In this document: positions 17,668 through 25,504 of the stretch, in pieces
Position numbering within the stretch: the first letter of the stretch is position 1
Layout: each line of letters begins with the position of its first letter
From: UBA6918 sp040754425
GTDB taxonomy: Bacteria; Pseudomonadota; Gammaproteobacteria; Burkholderiales; Thiobacillaceae
Reading direction: 5' to 3'
DNA: 64,000 bases
Assembly: GCA_040754425.1 (NCBI GenBank)
Contig: JBFMCR010000040.1
Span: forward strand, 12,564 to 76,563
Notes under the pieces: model-generated
Seen by the model: only the letters and a program-made list of their open reading frames with translations
What the model was told of the DNA's origin: nothing
The model's database searches: none
Position numbers and translations under genes: made by a program

Positions 17668-17976
17668 ATGGCAGTCAAACGCGAAGCGGGCACCGTGCTG
17701 GAACCGGCAAAAGCCAGGACAAAACCGCCGCCGCTTTACAAGGTGCTCCTGCTGAATGACGATTACACCCCCATGGAGTTTGTGGTCACGGTCCTGCAGC
17801 GCTTTTTTGCCATGGACCGTGAACGGGCGACGCAAATCATGCTCAAAGTGCATACGGAGGGCGTGGGGATTTGCGGCATTTATCCCAGGGATATCGCCAA
17901 TACCAAGGTGGAGCAGGTGACGCGCTTCGCGCGCGACAACCAGCACCCCTTGCAGTGTACGATGGAGAAAAGTTGA
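17668..17976 (+). CDS. clpS: ATP-dependent Clp protease adaptor ClpS
   Basis: A 102-residue adaptor that delivers N-degron substrates to ClpAP. The conserved LLLNDDYTPMEFVV and VHTEGVGICGIYPRDIA segments form the N-end-recognition pocket and the ClpA-binding face. It precedes clpA by 7 bases, the standard arrangement. The upstream region shows GTTGAAA at 17610-17616 and TATAAG near 17636, but no well-spaced promoter. Confidence 0.95.
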   Translation: MAVKREAGTVLEPAKARTKPPPLYKVLLLNDDYTPMEFVVTVLQRFFAMDRERATQIMLKVHTEGVGICGIYPRDIANTKVEQVTRFARDNQHPLQCTMEKS

Positions 17977-17983
17977 GGTAGTC

Positions 17984-20239
17984 ATGATTGCGCAGGAACT
18001 CGAAGTCAGTTTGCACATGGCCTTCATGGACGCGCGCCAGAAGCGGCACGAGTTCATCACGGTCGAGCATCTGCTGCTGGCCATGCTGGACAACCCTTCC
18101 GCCGCCGAAGTGCTGCGCGCCTGCGGCGCCAGCCTGGACGATTTGCGCAAGAAGCTGACCGAATTCGTCGACCAGCATGCGCCCAGGGTGGAAGGCGAGG
18201 GCGAGGTCGACACCCAGCCCACGCTCGGCTTCCAGCGCGTGATCCAGCGCGCCATCCTGCACGTGCAGTCTTCCGGCAAGAAGGAAGTCACCGGCGCCAA
18301 CGTGCTGGTGGCGATTTTCGGCGAGAAGGACTCGCACGCCGCCTATTTCCTCGAGCAGCAGGGCGTGACCCGGCTGGACGTGGTCAACTACATTTCCCAC
18401 GGCATCGCCAAGGTGCCGCAGGCCAACGCCCCGCGCCAGGAGGAATCCAGCGAGACCGCGCAGGAAAGCAGCGCCGGCTCGCCGCTGGAGTCCTTCACCC
18501 TCAACCTCAACGTCCAGGCCATGGCCGGCAAGATCGATCCCCTCATCGGCCGCGAAGTGGAGCTGGAGCGCGTGATCCAGACGCTGTGCCGCCGCCGCAA
18601 GAACAACCCCTTGCTGGTGGGCGAGGCCGGCGTGGGCAAGACCGCCATCGCCGAGGGACTGGCGCGCCGCATCGTCGAGGGCACGGTGCCCGACATCCTC
18701 GCGCACAGCACGGTGTACGCGCTCGACATGGGCGCGCTTTTGGCCGGCACCAAGTACCGCGGCGACTTCGAGCAGCGCCTGAAGGGCGTGCTCAAGCAAC
18801 TGGCTGACGACTCCGACGCCATCCTGTTCATCGACGAGATCCACACCTTGATCGGCGCGGGCGCGGCCTCCGGCGGCACGCTGGATGCCTCCAACCTCTT
18901 GAAGCCTGCGCTTTCCTCGGGCCAGCTGCGCTGCATCGGCGCCACCACCTATACGGAATACCGCGGCATTTTCGAGAAGGACCACGCGCTGTCCCGCCGC
19001 TTCCAGAAGATCGACGTGATGGAACCGAGCGTGGACGACACCGTCGCCATCCTGCGCGGCCTGAAGTCGCGCTTCGAGGACCACCACGGCGTGCGCTACA
19101 CCGCCTCCGCGCTGACTTCGGCGGCGCAGCTGTCGGCACGCTTCATCAGCGACCGCCACCTGCCGGACAAGGCCATCGACGTCATCGACGAGGCCGGCGC
19201 GGCGCAGCGCATCCTGCCCAAGTCGAAACAGAAGAAGGTCATCACGCCCAGGGAGATCGAGGACATCATCGCCAAGATCGCGCGCGTGCCGGCCAAGACC
19301 GTGTCCGTGGACGACCGCGAGTCCTTGAAGCGCCTGGACCGCGACCTCAAGGCCGTGGTGTTCGGCCAGGACGCCGCCATCGACGCGCTCGCCGCCGCCA
19401 TCAAGATGTCGAGAAGCGGCCTTGGCAACCCGCAAAAGCCGATCGGCTCGTTTTTGTTCTCCGGCCCTACCGGTGTGGGCAAGACCGAGGTGGCGCGCCA
19501 GCTCGCCTACACCCTGGGCATCGAACTCACCCGCTTCGACATGTCCGAATACATGGAACGCCATGCCGTCTCGCGCCTCATCGGCGCGCCGCCCGGCTAC
19601 GTCGGCTTCGACCAGGGCGGATTGCTCACCGAAGCGGTCAACAAGCACCCGCATTGCGTGCTGCTGCTCGACGAGATCGAGAAGGCGCACCCGGACATCT
19701 ACAACGTGCTCCTGCAGGTGATGGACCACGGCACGCTCACCGACACCAACGGCCGCAAGGTGGATTTCCGCAACGTCATCCTCATCATGACCACCAACGC
19801 CGGCGCCGAGAACCTCAGCAAAGCCTCGATCGGCTTCGCCCAGGCGAGCAAGGCCGGCGACGAGATGGCGGACATCAAGCGCATGTTCACGCCCGAGTTC
19901 CGCAACCGGCTGGACGCCATCATCCAGTTTGCGCCCTTGAGCCATGAAGTGGTGATGCAGGTGGTGGACAAGTTCCTGATGCAGCTGGAAGACCAGCTGC
20001 ACGACAAGAAGGTGGAAATCAGCTTCTCCGACGCGCTCAAAGAATATCTGGGCAGGGAGGGCTTCGATCCCGCCATGGGCGCGCGGCCCATGGCGCGGCT
20101 CATCCAGGACACCATCCGCAAGGCACTGGCCGACGAACTCCTGTTCGGCCGGCTTGCCAACGGCGGGCGCGTGCGCGTGGATGTGGATGCCGCGGGCGAG
20201 GTCAGGCTGGAATTCCCCGAGCCCATGCTCGCCGCCTGA
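17984..20239 (+). CDS. clpA: ATP-dependent Clp protease ATP-binding subunit ClpA
   Basis: A 751-residue AAA+ unfoldase that feeds proteins into ClpP. It has an N-domain (residues 1-140), a first AAA module with Walker A GEAGVGKT and Walker B LFIDEIHTLIGAG, and a second with Walker A GPTGVGKT and LLLDEIEKAHPD. The C-terminal D2 small domain ends in GRLANGGRVRVDV. Length and order are typical of ClpA. A very long antisense open frame across it reflects high GC and is not a gene. Confidence 0.96.
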   Translation: MIAQELEVSLHMAFMDARQKRHEFITVEHLLLAMLDNPSAAEVLRACGASLDDLRKKLTEFVDQHAPRVEGEGEVDTQPTLGFQRVIQRAILHVQSSGKKEVTGANVLVAIFGEKDSHAAYFLEQQGVTRLDVVNYISHGIAKVPQANAPRQEESSETAQESSAGSPLESFTLNLNVQAMAGKIDPLIGREVELERVIQTLCRRRKNNPLLVGEAGVGKTAIAEGLARRIVEGTVPDILAHSTVYALDMGALLAGTKYRGDFEQRLKGVLKQLADDSDAILFIDEIHTLIGAGAASGGTLDASNLLKPALSSGQLRCIGATTYTEYRGIFEKDHALSRRFQKIDVMEPSVDDTVAILRGLKSRFEDHHGVRYTASALTSAAQLSARFISDRHLPDKAIDVIDEAGAAQRILPKSKQKKVITPREIEDIIAKIARVPAKTVSVDDRESLKRLDRDLKAVVFGQDAAIDALAAAIKMSRSGLGNPQKPIGSFLFSGPTGVGKTEVARQLAYTLGIELTRFDMSEYMERHAVSRLIGAPPGYVGFDQGGLLTEAVNKHPHCVLLLDEIEKAHPDIYNVLLQVMDHGTLTDTNGRKVDFRNVILIMTTNAGAENLSKASIGFAQASKAGDEMADIKRMFTPEFRNRLDAIIQFAPLSHEVVMQVVDKFLMQLEDQLHDKKVEISFSDALKEYLGREGFDPAMGARPMARLIQDTIRKALADELLFGRLANGGRVRVDVDAAGEVRLEFPEPMLAA

Positions 20240-20572
20240 CGGTACCAATAAAAAAAGCGGCGCTCAACGAAGCGCCGCGAAGCTGCCTGCCCGGTGAGCT
20301 GAAGGGCATCACCGAGGGGGCATCCGATCCCCAGCCAACGGTACTGCTCAGACGGTACTGTTCACTTGTTTATCCGTACTTGTCGGCCGGGTTCTTACGG
20401 GCTTTGGGGAGCCTCTGCAAAAAACTGCTGCGTACCCCGATTGCGGCCTCAAGTGCCCGCTCACTCCTCGCCTGTCCAATCGATATGTCCCGTCGTTCGC
20501 TGCGCGGCGTCACTATCCTGAAATTTAAGCGGGGTATGGTGTATAAGTGTTTTCTAATTCTCTCCTGCCGTC
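20240..20572. other. Intergenic region between clpA and the EAL gene
   Basis: This 333-base gap has no convincing coding frame. It holds a strong hairpin just after clpA, a structured stretch with several small stems, and, nearer the next gene, TATAAG at about 20541-20546, a possible -10 element for the EAL gene. A candidate minus-strand small RNA is listed separately. Confidence 0.6.
20248..20350 (-). ncRNA. Candidate small RNA antisense to the clpA-EAL gap
   Basis: Read on the minus strand, the region contains three stems in a row. They are GGGG/CCCC closing a loop ATCGGATG, then CGGTGA/TCACCG, then a terminator stem GCGGCGCT/AGCGCCGC with loop TCGTTG followed by TTTTTTTATT at about 20248-20255. 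A perfect U-tract behind a GC stem, pointing away from any minus-strand protein gene, suggests a small RNA ending here. No strong promoter is visible; TTGCAG with TAAGAA 17 bases later, further upstream, is weak. Alternatively the hairpin simply ends clpA transcription, although no T-run follows on the plus strand. Confidence 0.4.
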
Positions 20573-22411
20573 ATGAACATGACCGACATGCAGTTCATGC
20601 TTGCCGAACTGCTTGAAATGCGCAAGGTGACGTCGCTGTTTCAGCCGATCGTGGACATGCGCGAAGGCATGGTGCATGGCTATGAGGCCTTGTCGCGCGG
20701 CCCTTCGGACAGTTCGCTGCACTCGCCGCTTGTGCTGCTGCGCGCGGCCGACCATTTCGGAATGGCCTCAAAGATCGAACGGCTTTGCGTCGAAACCGCT
20801 GCCCAGGGCTTCGTGGCGCGCAAACTCACGGGCAAGCTGTTCATCAATGTGCGGCCGGGGCGGCTGTTCGAGCCTTTCTTCCAGCCGTCTGCGCTGGCCG
20901 ATTTCCTGGGCTGTGTCGGCCTGGACCCGCGCCGGGTGGTGCTGGAGATCACCGAAAGCGACCCGGTCTTCGAATACTCCGCGCTGATCCAGGCGGTCGA
21001 AGGCCTGCGCGCCGTCGGCATCGAGATCGCCATGGACGATCTGGGCGAAGGCTTTTCCAGCCTGCGCCTGTGGTCAGAGCTCAAGCCGAGTTACGTGAAG
21101 ATCGACAAGCATTTCGTCGCCGGACTGAACCAGGACCCGGTGAAATTGCAGTTTGTGCGTTCCCTGCAGCAGATCGCCGAGAAATCGCAATCCTTCATCG
21201 TTGCCGAAGGCATAGAAATGGCCTCGGAGCTGGCCGTGGTCAGGGATATCGGCATTGCATTCGGCCAGGGCTACCTGATCGGGCGTCCTGCTGCCATGCC
21301 CTCCAGCGTGCCCTCGTCCGAGGCTGTGCAATGCCTGGCGCAGTCCGCGATCAGCGTTTTTCCCAGGGGCGGCGCGGCACGGCTGCAGCCCGATGCGCGG
21401 CGCCTGCTGATCGAGGCGCCATGCGTGGATGCCGGCACGCCGAGCGAGCGGGTACTGGAAATCCTGCAGGAGCATGAGGGCTTGCACGCCGTGGCCGTGG
21501 TCGAAGACGGCATTCCGGTCGGCATGATCAGCCGACCTTTCATGCTGGACCGCTTTACCCATTTGTACTCGCGGGAACTGTTCGGCCGCAAGAGCTGCGC
21601 CATGTTCATGGACGACGAGCCGCTGGTGGTGGACATCGGCACGCTCATTTCGGAACTGTCCGAGCTGGTGGTGCGCAAGGGCAAGCAGGCTTTCAGCGAC
21701 GGCTTCGTGATTACCGAGAACGGCCGCTATCGCGGTCTCGGATCGGGGTTCGATCTCATGCGCGAGATCACCGACATGCAGGTGGTCGCAGCGCGTTATT
21801 CCAATCCGCTGACCCTGCTGCCAGGCAACGTGCCCATCCATGAGCATACCGACCGGCTGCTCGCCGCCGGCGTGAGCTTCGTTGCCGCCTATTTCGACCT
21901 CGACCATTTCAAGCCCTACAACGACGTTTATGGCTATCGCAAGGGCGACGAAATGATACAGCTGCTTGGGCGCCTCATTGCCGGGCAGTGCGATCCCAAC
22001 CTGGATTTCGTCGGACATATCGGCGGCGACGATTTCATCGTGCTGTTTCAAAGCCACGACTGGGAATGGCGCTGCAGGGAGATACTGGATGCGTTCGACG
22101 CCTCGCGCTGGTCGCTTTTCCTGCCCGAGCACATCGCACGGGGCGGTTATGAAAGCGAGGATCGACGCGGCCACATGGTTTTCCATCCGCTGGTCGTGCT
22201 CTCGATCGGCGCAGTACCCGTACATCAGGACTGCTTTCAGCAGCATCTGGAGGTGGAACGTGCCGCTTCCCTGGCCAAGAAAATGGCCAAAAAAACCGAG
22301 GGCAGCAGCCTGTTCATCGAGCGGCGTTGTGCGGGCAGGGAACCGGGAAGGGCATGCGACTGGCTCGAGGAGGCTGAAGCCTTGCATGAAGCGAAAGCGC
22401 TGACTGATTGA
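20573..22411 (+). CDS. EAL-CBS-GGDEF c-di-GMP signalling protein
   Basis: A 612-residue cytoplasmic protein. The EAL phosphodiesterase domain (residues 10-245) keeps YEALSRG, EITES, MDDLGEGFSSL, KIDKHF, AEGIE and GQGYLIG, so hydrolysis of c-di-GMP is likely. A CBS pair (about 280-400) probably binds a nucleotide. The C-terminal GGDEF domain (about 420-590) has the signature IGGDDF in place of GG(D/E)EF and no RxxD inhibitory site, so it may be weakly active or regulatory. Domain order matches known EAL-CBS-GGDEF proteins. The ATG at 20573 lacks a clear Shine-Dalgarno; another ATG lies 6 bases downstream. Confidence 0.9.
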   Translation: MNMTDMQFMLAELLEMRKVTSLFQPIVDMREGMVHGYEALSRGPSDSSLHSPLVLLRAADHFGMASKIERLCVETAAQGFVARKLTGKLFINVRPGRLFEPFFQPSALADFLGCVGLDPRRVVLEITESDPVFEYSALIQAVEGLRAVGIEIAMDDLGEGFSSLRLWSELKPSYVKIDKHFVAGLNQDPVKLQFVRSLQQIAEKSQSFIVAEGIEMASELAVVRDIGIAFGQGYLIGRPAAMPSSVPSSEAVQCLAQSAISVFPRGGAARLQPDARRLLIEAPCVDAGTPSERVLEILQEHEGLHAVAVVEDGIPVGMISRPFMLDRFTHLYSRELFGRKSCAMFMDDEPLVVDIGTLISELSELVVRKGKQAFSDGFVITENGRYRGLGSGFDLMREITDMQVVAARYSNPLTLLPGNVPIHEHTDRLLAAGVSFVAAYFDLDHFKPYNDVYGYRKGDEMIQLLGRLIAGQCDPNLDFVGHIGGDDFIVLFQSHDWEWRCREILDAFDASRWSLFLPEHIARGGYESEDRRGHMVFHPLVVLSIGAVPVHQDCFQQHLEVERAASLAKKMAKKTEGSSLFIERRCAGREPGRACDWLEEAEALHEAKALTD

Positions 22412-22553
22412 CCGCGCCTGATGTCCGGCACCATGACCGGGTTTTCCGCTCTGGTCTGCAAATGGGGTAAAATGCGGCTCCGAAACCGTATTTTTCCCGC
22501 CATCCCCGCTCTGGCGGATGGATTGAAAACAAAAAACCCGAACAGACCCCATC

Positions 22554-23615
22554 ATGATTCTTGTCACAGGCGGCGCCGGGTTTATCGGCGCGAATTTTGT
22601 TTTGGAATGGCTCGCCCGCACCGGCGAGCCCGTCGTCAATCTGGACAAGCTCACTTACGCCGGCAATCTCGCCAGCCTGGAAAGCATCAAGGATGATGCC
22701 CGGCACGTGTTCGTGCAGGGCGACATCGGCGACCGCGCACTGGTGGAAAAGCTGCTGGCCGAGCACAAGCCGCGCGCGGTGATCAACTTCGCCGCCGAAA
22801 GCCACGTCGACCGCTCCATCCACGGCCCGGCCGATTTCATCGAGACCAACGTCGTCGGCACCTTCAACCTGCTGGAAGCCGTGCGCGCCTGGTGGGGCGG
22901 GCTGGAGGGGGAGGCCAAAGCCGGTTTCCGTTTCCTGCACGTTTCCACCGACGAGGTATACGGCTCGTTGGGTCCCAACGACCCGGCGTTTTCGGAAACT
23001 ACGCCCTATGCGCCCAACAGCCCCTACTCGGCGTCGAAGGCGGCATCCGACCATCTGGTGCGCGCCTACCACCACACCTATGGCCTGCCGGTGCTGACCA
23101 CCAACTGCTCCAACAACTACGGTCCCTACCAGTTCCCGGAAAAGCTGATCCCCTTGGTGATCCACAACGCCATTTCCGGCAAGCCGCTGCCCATCTACGG
23201 CGACGGCAGCAACATCCGCGACTGGCTGTACGTCACCGACCATTGCCTGGCCATCATGACCGTGCTGGAAAAGGGCAGGCCGGGCGAGACCTACAACGTG
23301 GGCGGCAACAACGAAAAGACCAACCTGGAAGTGGTCAAGACCATCTGCGCCATTCTCGACGAACTGCACCCGAGCTCGCCGGTGACGCCGCACGAGAAGC
23401 TCATCACCTTCGTGAAAGACCGTCCCGGCCATGACGCGCGTTATGCCATCAACTCTTCCAAGATCCAAAACGAGCTGGGCTGGCGTCCGCAAGAGAGCTT
23501 CGACACCGGCATCCGCAAGACCGTGGCCTGGTATCTGGCAAACGGAGAGTGGGTGGCGAACGTGGTTAGCGGGGCATATCGGGAGTGGGTGGGACGGAAT
23601 TATGGTGACAGGTGA
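22554..23615 (+). CDS. rfbB: dTDP-glucose 4,6-dehydratase
   Basis: A 353-residue SDR enzyme catalysing the second step of dTDP-L-rhamnose synthesis. It has NAD motif TGGAGFIG at residues 5-12, HVSTDEVYG, the YSASKAASD catalytic block and NNYGPYQFPEKLIPL. Length is normal. The last codons (YGDR and the stop TGA at 23613-23615) lie within the first two units of a 7-base tandem repeat, so the repeat array appears to have replaced or extended the natural end. The gene order rfbB-(insert)-rfbA-rfbC-rfbD is an otherwise standard operon. Confidence 0.95.
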   Translation: MILVTGGAGFIGANFVLEWLARTGEPVVNLDKLTYAGNLASLESIKDDARHVFVQGDIGDRALVEKLLAEHKPRAVINFAAESHVDRSIHGPADFIETNVVGTFNLLEAVRAWWGGLEGEAKAGFRFLHVSTDEVYGSLGPNDPAFSETTPYAPNSPYSASKAASDHLVRAYHHTYGLPVLTTNCSNNYGPYQFPEKLIPLVIHNAISGKPLPIYGDGSNIRDWLYVTDHCLAIMTVLEKGRPGETYNVGGNNEKTNLEVVKTICAILDELHPSSPVTPHEKLITFVKDRPGHDARYAINSSKIQNELGWRPQESFDTGIRKTVAWYLANGEWVANVVSGAYREWVGRNYGDR

Positions 23616-23674
23616 CGGGTGACGGGTGACGGGTGACGGGTGACGGGTGACGGGTGACGGGTGACGGGTGACGA
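23605..23674 (+). repeat. Tandem 7-bp repeat array, left side (GTGACGG x 10)
   Basis: Ten consecutive 7-base units: GTGACAG, eight perfect GTGACGG, then GTGACGA, whose final A begins the ATG of the four-helix-bundle gene. The array begins inside the end of rfbB. A shorter array with the reverse-complement unit lies on the other side of the four-helix gene. The unit length, not a multiple of three in total, shifts frames, and copy number could vary by slippage. Confidence 0.97.
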
Positions 23675-24030
23675 TGGCTGGCGGGCATAGGGAGTTGCTG
23701 GCGTGGCAGGAGAGCATGGTCTTGGTCAAGCTTGTCTATGAATTGACGGCGGCTTTCCCGAAGGAAGAGTTGTATGGGTTGACCAGTCAGCTACGCCGTG
23801 CTGCGGTTTCGATTCCATCGAACATTGCAGAAGGCGCTGCCCGTAACGGTGACAGGGAGTTTCATCAATTTCTTGCGATCGCACGAGGTTCGCTGGCGGA
23901 ACTCGAAACCCAGATGCTGCTGGCCGAACAGCTTGGTTATCTCGCAAAGGGCACGTTGCCAACCGGCCAAATGGAACGACTATTCAAATTGATCAGCGGA
24001 TTGATGAATTCACTTCAAGGAAACAACTGA
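23674..24030 (+). CDS. Four-helix bundle protein (S23/bIVS, Avd-like family)
   Basis: A 118-residue protein of the four-helix-bundle family first seen in 23S rRNA intervening sequences and related to Avd proteins of diversity-generating retroelements. Typical features are LLAWQESMVLVKLVYELTA, the hallmark LTSQLRRAAVSIPSNIAEG and FLAIARGSLAELETQ. It interrupts the rfbB-rfbA junction and is bracketed by inverted 7-base repeat arrays (23605-23674 and 24038-24079). Its stop codon overlaps the rfbA start (ATGA). No reverse transcriptase or variable repeat is nearby. Its function here is unknown; it may bind RNA or be a passenger of a small mobile unit. The ATG at 23674 is preferred; a GTG two codons earlier is in the array. 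Confidence 0.85.
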   Translation: MAGGHRELLAWQESMVLVKLVYELTAAFPKEELYGLTSQLRRAAVSIPSNIAEGAARNGDREFHQFLAIARGSLAELETQMLLAEQLGYLAKGTLPTGQMERLFKLISGLMNSLQGNN

Positions 24031-24959
24031 TGACAGACCCGTCACCCGTCACCCGTCACCCGCCACTCGCCACTCGCCAACAACGCAAAGGCATCATCCT
24101 CGCCGGCGGCTCGGGCACCCGGCTCTACCCGGTCACCCAGACAATTTCCAAGCAGCTCTTGCCGGTGTACGACAAGCCCATGGTGTATTACCCGCTGTCC
24201 ACGCTGATGCTGGCCGGCATCCGCGACATCCTCTTGATTTCCACGCCGCAGGATACGCCGCGCTTCGAGCAGCTATTGGGCGACGGCAGCCAGTGGGGCA
24301 TCAGCATCCGCTATGCGGTACAGCCTGCGCCCGAGGGTCTGGCGCAGGCCTTCATCATCGGCGAGGAATTCCTCGCCGGCGCGCCCAGTGCGCTGGTGCT
24401 GGGCGACAACATCTTCTACGGCCACGACATGGCCAACGACTTGAAGCGTGCCGACGCCAGGACCGTCGGCGCCAGCGTGTTCGCCTATCCGGTACACGAC
24501 CCCGAACGCTACGGCGTGGTGGAATTCGACAGGCAGGGCCGCGCCATCAGCCTGGAAGAAAAGCCCAAGGCGCCGAAATCGCGCTACGCCGTGACCGGCC
24601 TGTATTTCTACGACAACCGCGTGGTGGACATCAGCAAGAACCTCAAGCCTTCGCTGCGCGGCGAACTGGAGATCACCGACGTCAACCGCCAGTATCTGGA
24701 GTGGAATGAGCTCGACGTCCAGGTCATGGGCCGCGGCCAGGCCTGGCTCGACACCGGCACGCATGAATCGCTGCTGGAAGCGGCGCACTTCATCGAGACC
24801 ATCGAACGTCGCCAGGGCCTGAAGATCGCCTGCCCCGAGGAAATCGCCTATCGCCTGGGCTTCATCGACGCCGAGCAGGTCGAGCGCCTGGCAGCGCCGC
24901 TGGCGAAAAACGGTTACGGCCAGTACCTCTTGGCTTTGCTCAAAGAACAGATTTTCTAG
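24030..24959 (+). CDS. rfbA: Glucose-1-phosphate thymidylyltransferase
   Basis: A 309-residue enzyme making dTDP-glucose from dTTP and glucose-1-phosphate. The signature GGSGTRLYPVTQ and KQLLPVYDKPM is present, as are LGDNIFYG and the WLDTGTHESLLEA block. Family members usually begin just before GIILAGG. Here about 20 extra residues (PSPVTRHPPLATRQQR) are encoded by the right-hand 7-base repeat array. The start ATG at 24030 overlaps the stop of the four-helix-bundle gene, with AAGGA upstream, so rfbA expression now appears coupled to that gene. Confidence 0.95.
   Translation: MTDPSPVTRHPPLATRQQRKGIILAGGSGTRLYPVTQTISKQLLPVYDKPMVYYPLSTLMLAGIRDILLISTPQDTPRFEQLLGDGSQWGISIRYAVQPAPEGLAQAFIIGEEFLAGAPSALVLGDNIFYGHDMANDLKRADARTVGASVFAYPVHDPERYGVVEFDRQGRAISLEEKPKAPKSRYAVTGLYFYDNRVVDISKNLKPSLRGELEITDVNRQYLEWNELDVQVMGRGQAWLDTGTHESLLEAAHFIETIERRQGLKIACPEEIAYRLGFIDAEQVERLAAPLAKNGYGQYLLALLKEQIF
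24038..24079 (+). repeat. Tandem 7-bp repeat array, right side, inverted relative to the left
   Basis: Six 7-base units: CCCGTCA three times, CCCGCCA once and CTCGCCA twice. CCGTCAC is the reverse complement of the left array unit GTGACGG. The array lies inside the rfbA frame and encodes its N-terminal extension. Units away from the four-helix gene are more degenerate. Confidence 0.95.
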
Positions 24960-24961
24960 AC

Positions 24962-25504
24962 ATGGAAAAGATCGCCACAGCCATACCCGACGTGTTCATG
25001 ATCGCGCCGAAAGTGTTCGGCGACGACCGAGGCTTCTTCCTGGAAAGCTACAATCGCCGCACCATGGCATCGCTCGGCATCGACCATGATTTCGTCCAGG
25101 ACAATCATTCGCGCTCAGGCCGCGGCGTGCTGCGCGGGCTGCACTACCAGGTCAAACAGACGCAGGGCAAGCTGGTGCGCGTGGTGGCAGGGGAAATCTT
25201 CGACGTGGCCGTCGACATCCGCCGCTCTTCCCCGACCTTCGGCCGGTGGGTAGGCATGACCCTGTCCGCCGAGAACAAGCGCATGGCCTGGGTGCCGCCC
25301 GGTTTCGCGCACGGCTTCTATGTCACTTCCGATTACGCCGAGGTGCTGTACAAGGCCACCGACTACTACGCGCCGGAGCACGAGCGTTCCATGCTGTGGA
25401 ACGATCCGGCGCTCGGCATCGAATGGCCGCTTTTTGGCGAGCCGCTCTTGTCCGGCAAGGACCGCAAAGGCCTGCCGCTGAACGAAGCCGAGGTGTTCGC
25501 ATGA
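24962..25504 (+). CDS. rfbC: dTDP-4-dehydrorhamnose 3,5-epimerase
   Basis: A 180-residue cupin-fold epimerase, third step of dTDP-L-rhamnose synthesis. FGDDRGFFLESYN, the catalytic His region FVQDNHSRSGRGVLRGLHYQ, and WVPPGFAHGFYV with the later Tyr in LYKATDYYAPEHERS are all present. It starts 2 bases after rfbA and overlaps rfbD by 4 bases. Length is normal. Confidence 0.95.
   Translation: MEKIATAIPDVFMIAPKVFGDDRGFFLESYNRRTMASLGIDHDFVQDNHSRSGRGVLRGLHYQVKQTQGKLVRVVAGEIFDVAVDIRRSSPTFGRWVGMTLSAENKRMAWVPPGFAHGFYVTSDYAEVLYKATDYYAPEHERSMLWNDPALGIEWPLFGEPLLSGKDRKGLPLNEAEVFA

Noticed and set aside
17843..20248. 801-residue minus-strand open frame
   Set aside because: It is the antisense shadow of clpA, which has full family motifs on the plus strand.
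22314..23729. Minus-strand 471-residue frame over rfbB and the repeats
   Set aside because: The repeated HPSPVTR pattern comes from reading the 7-base array; the rest is antisense to rfbB.
23605..24079. CRISPR-like array
   Set aside because: Units are contiguous 7-mers with no spacers, and no cas genes are present.
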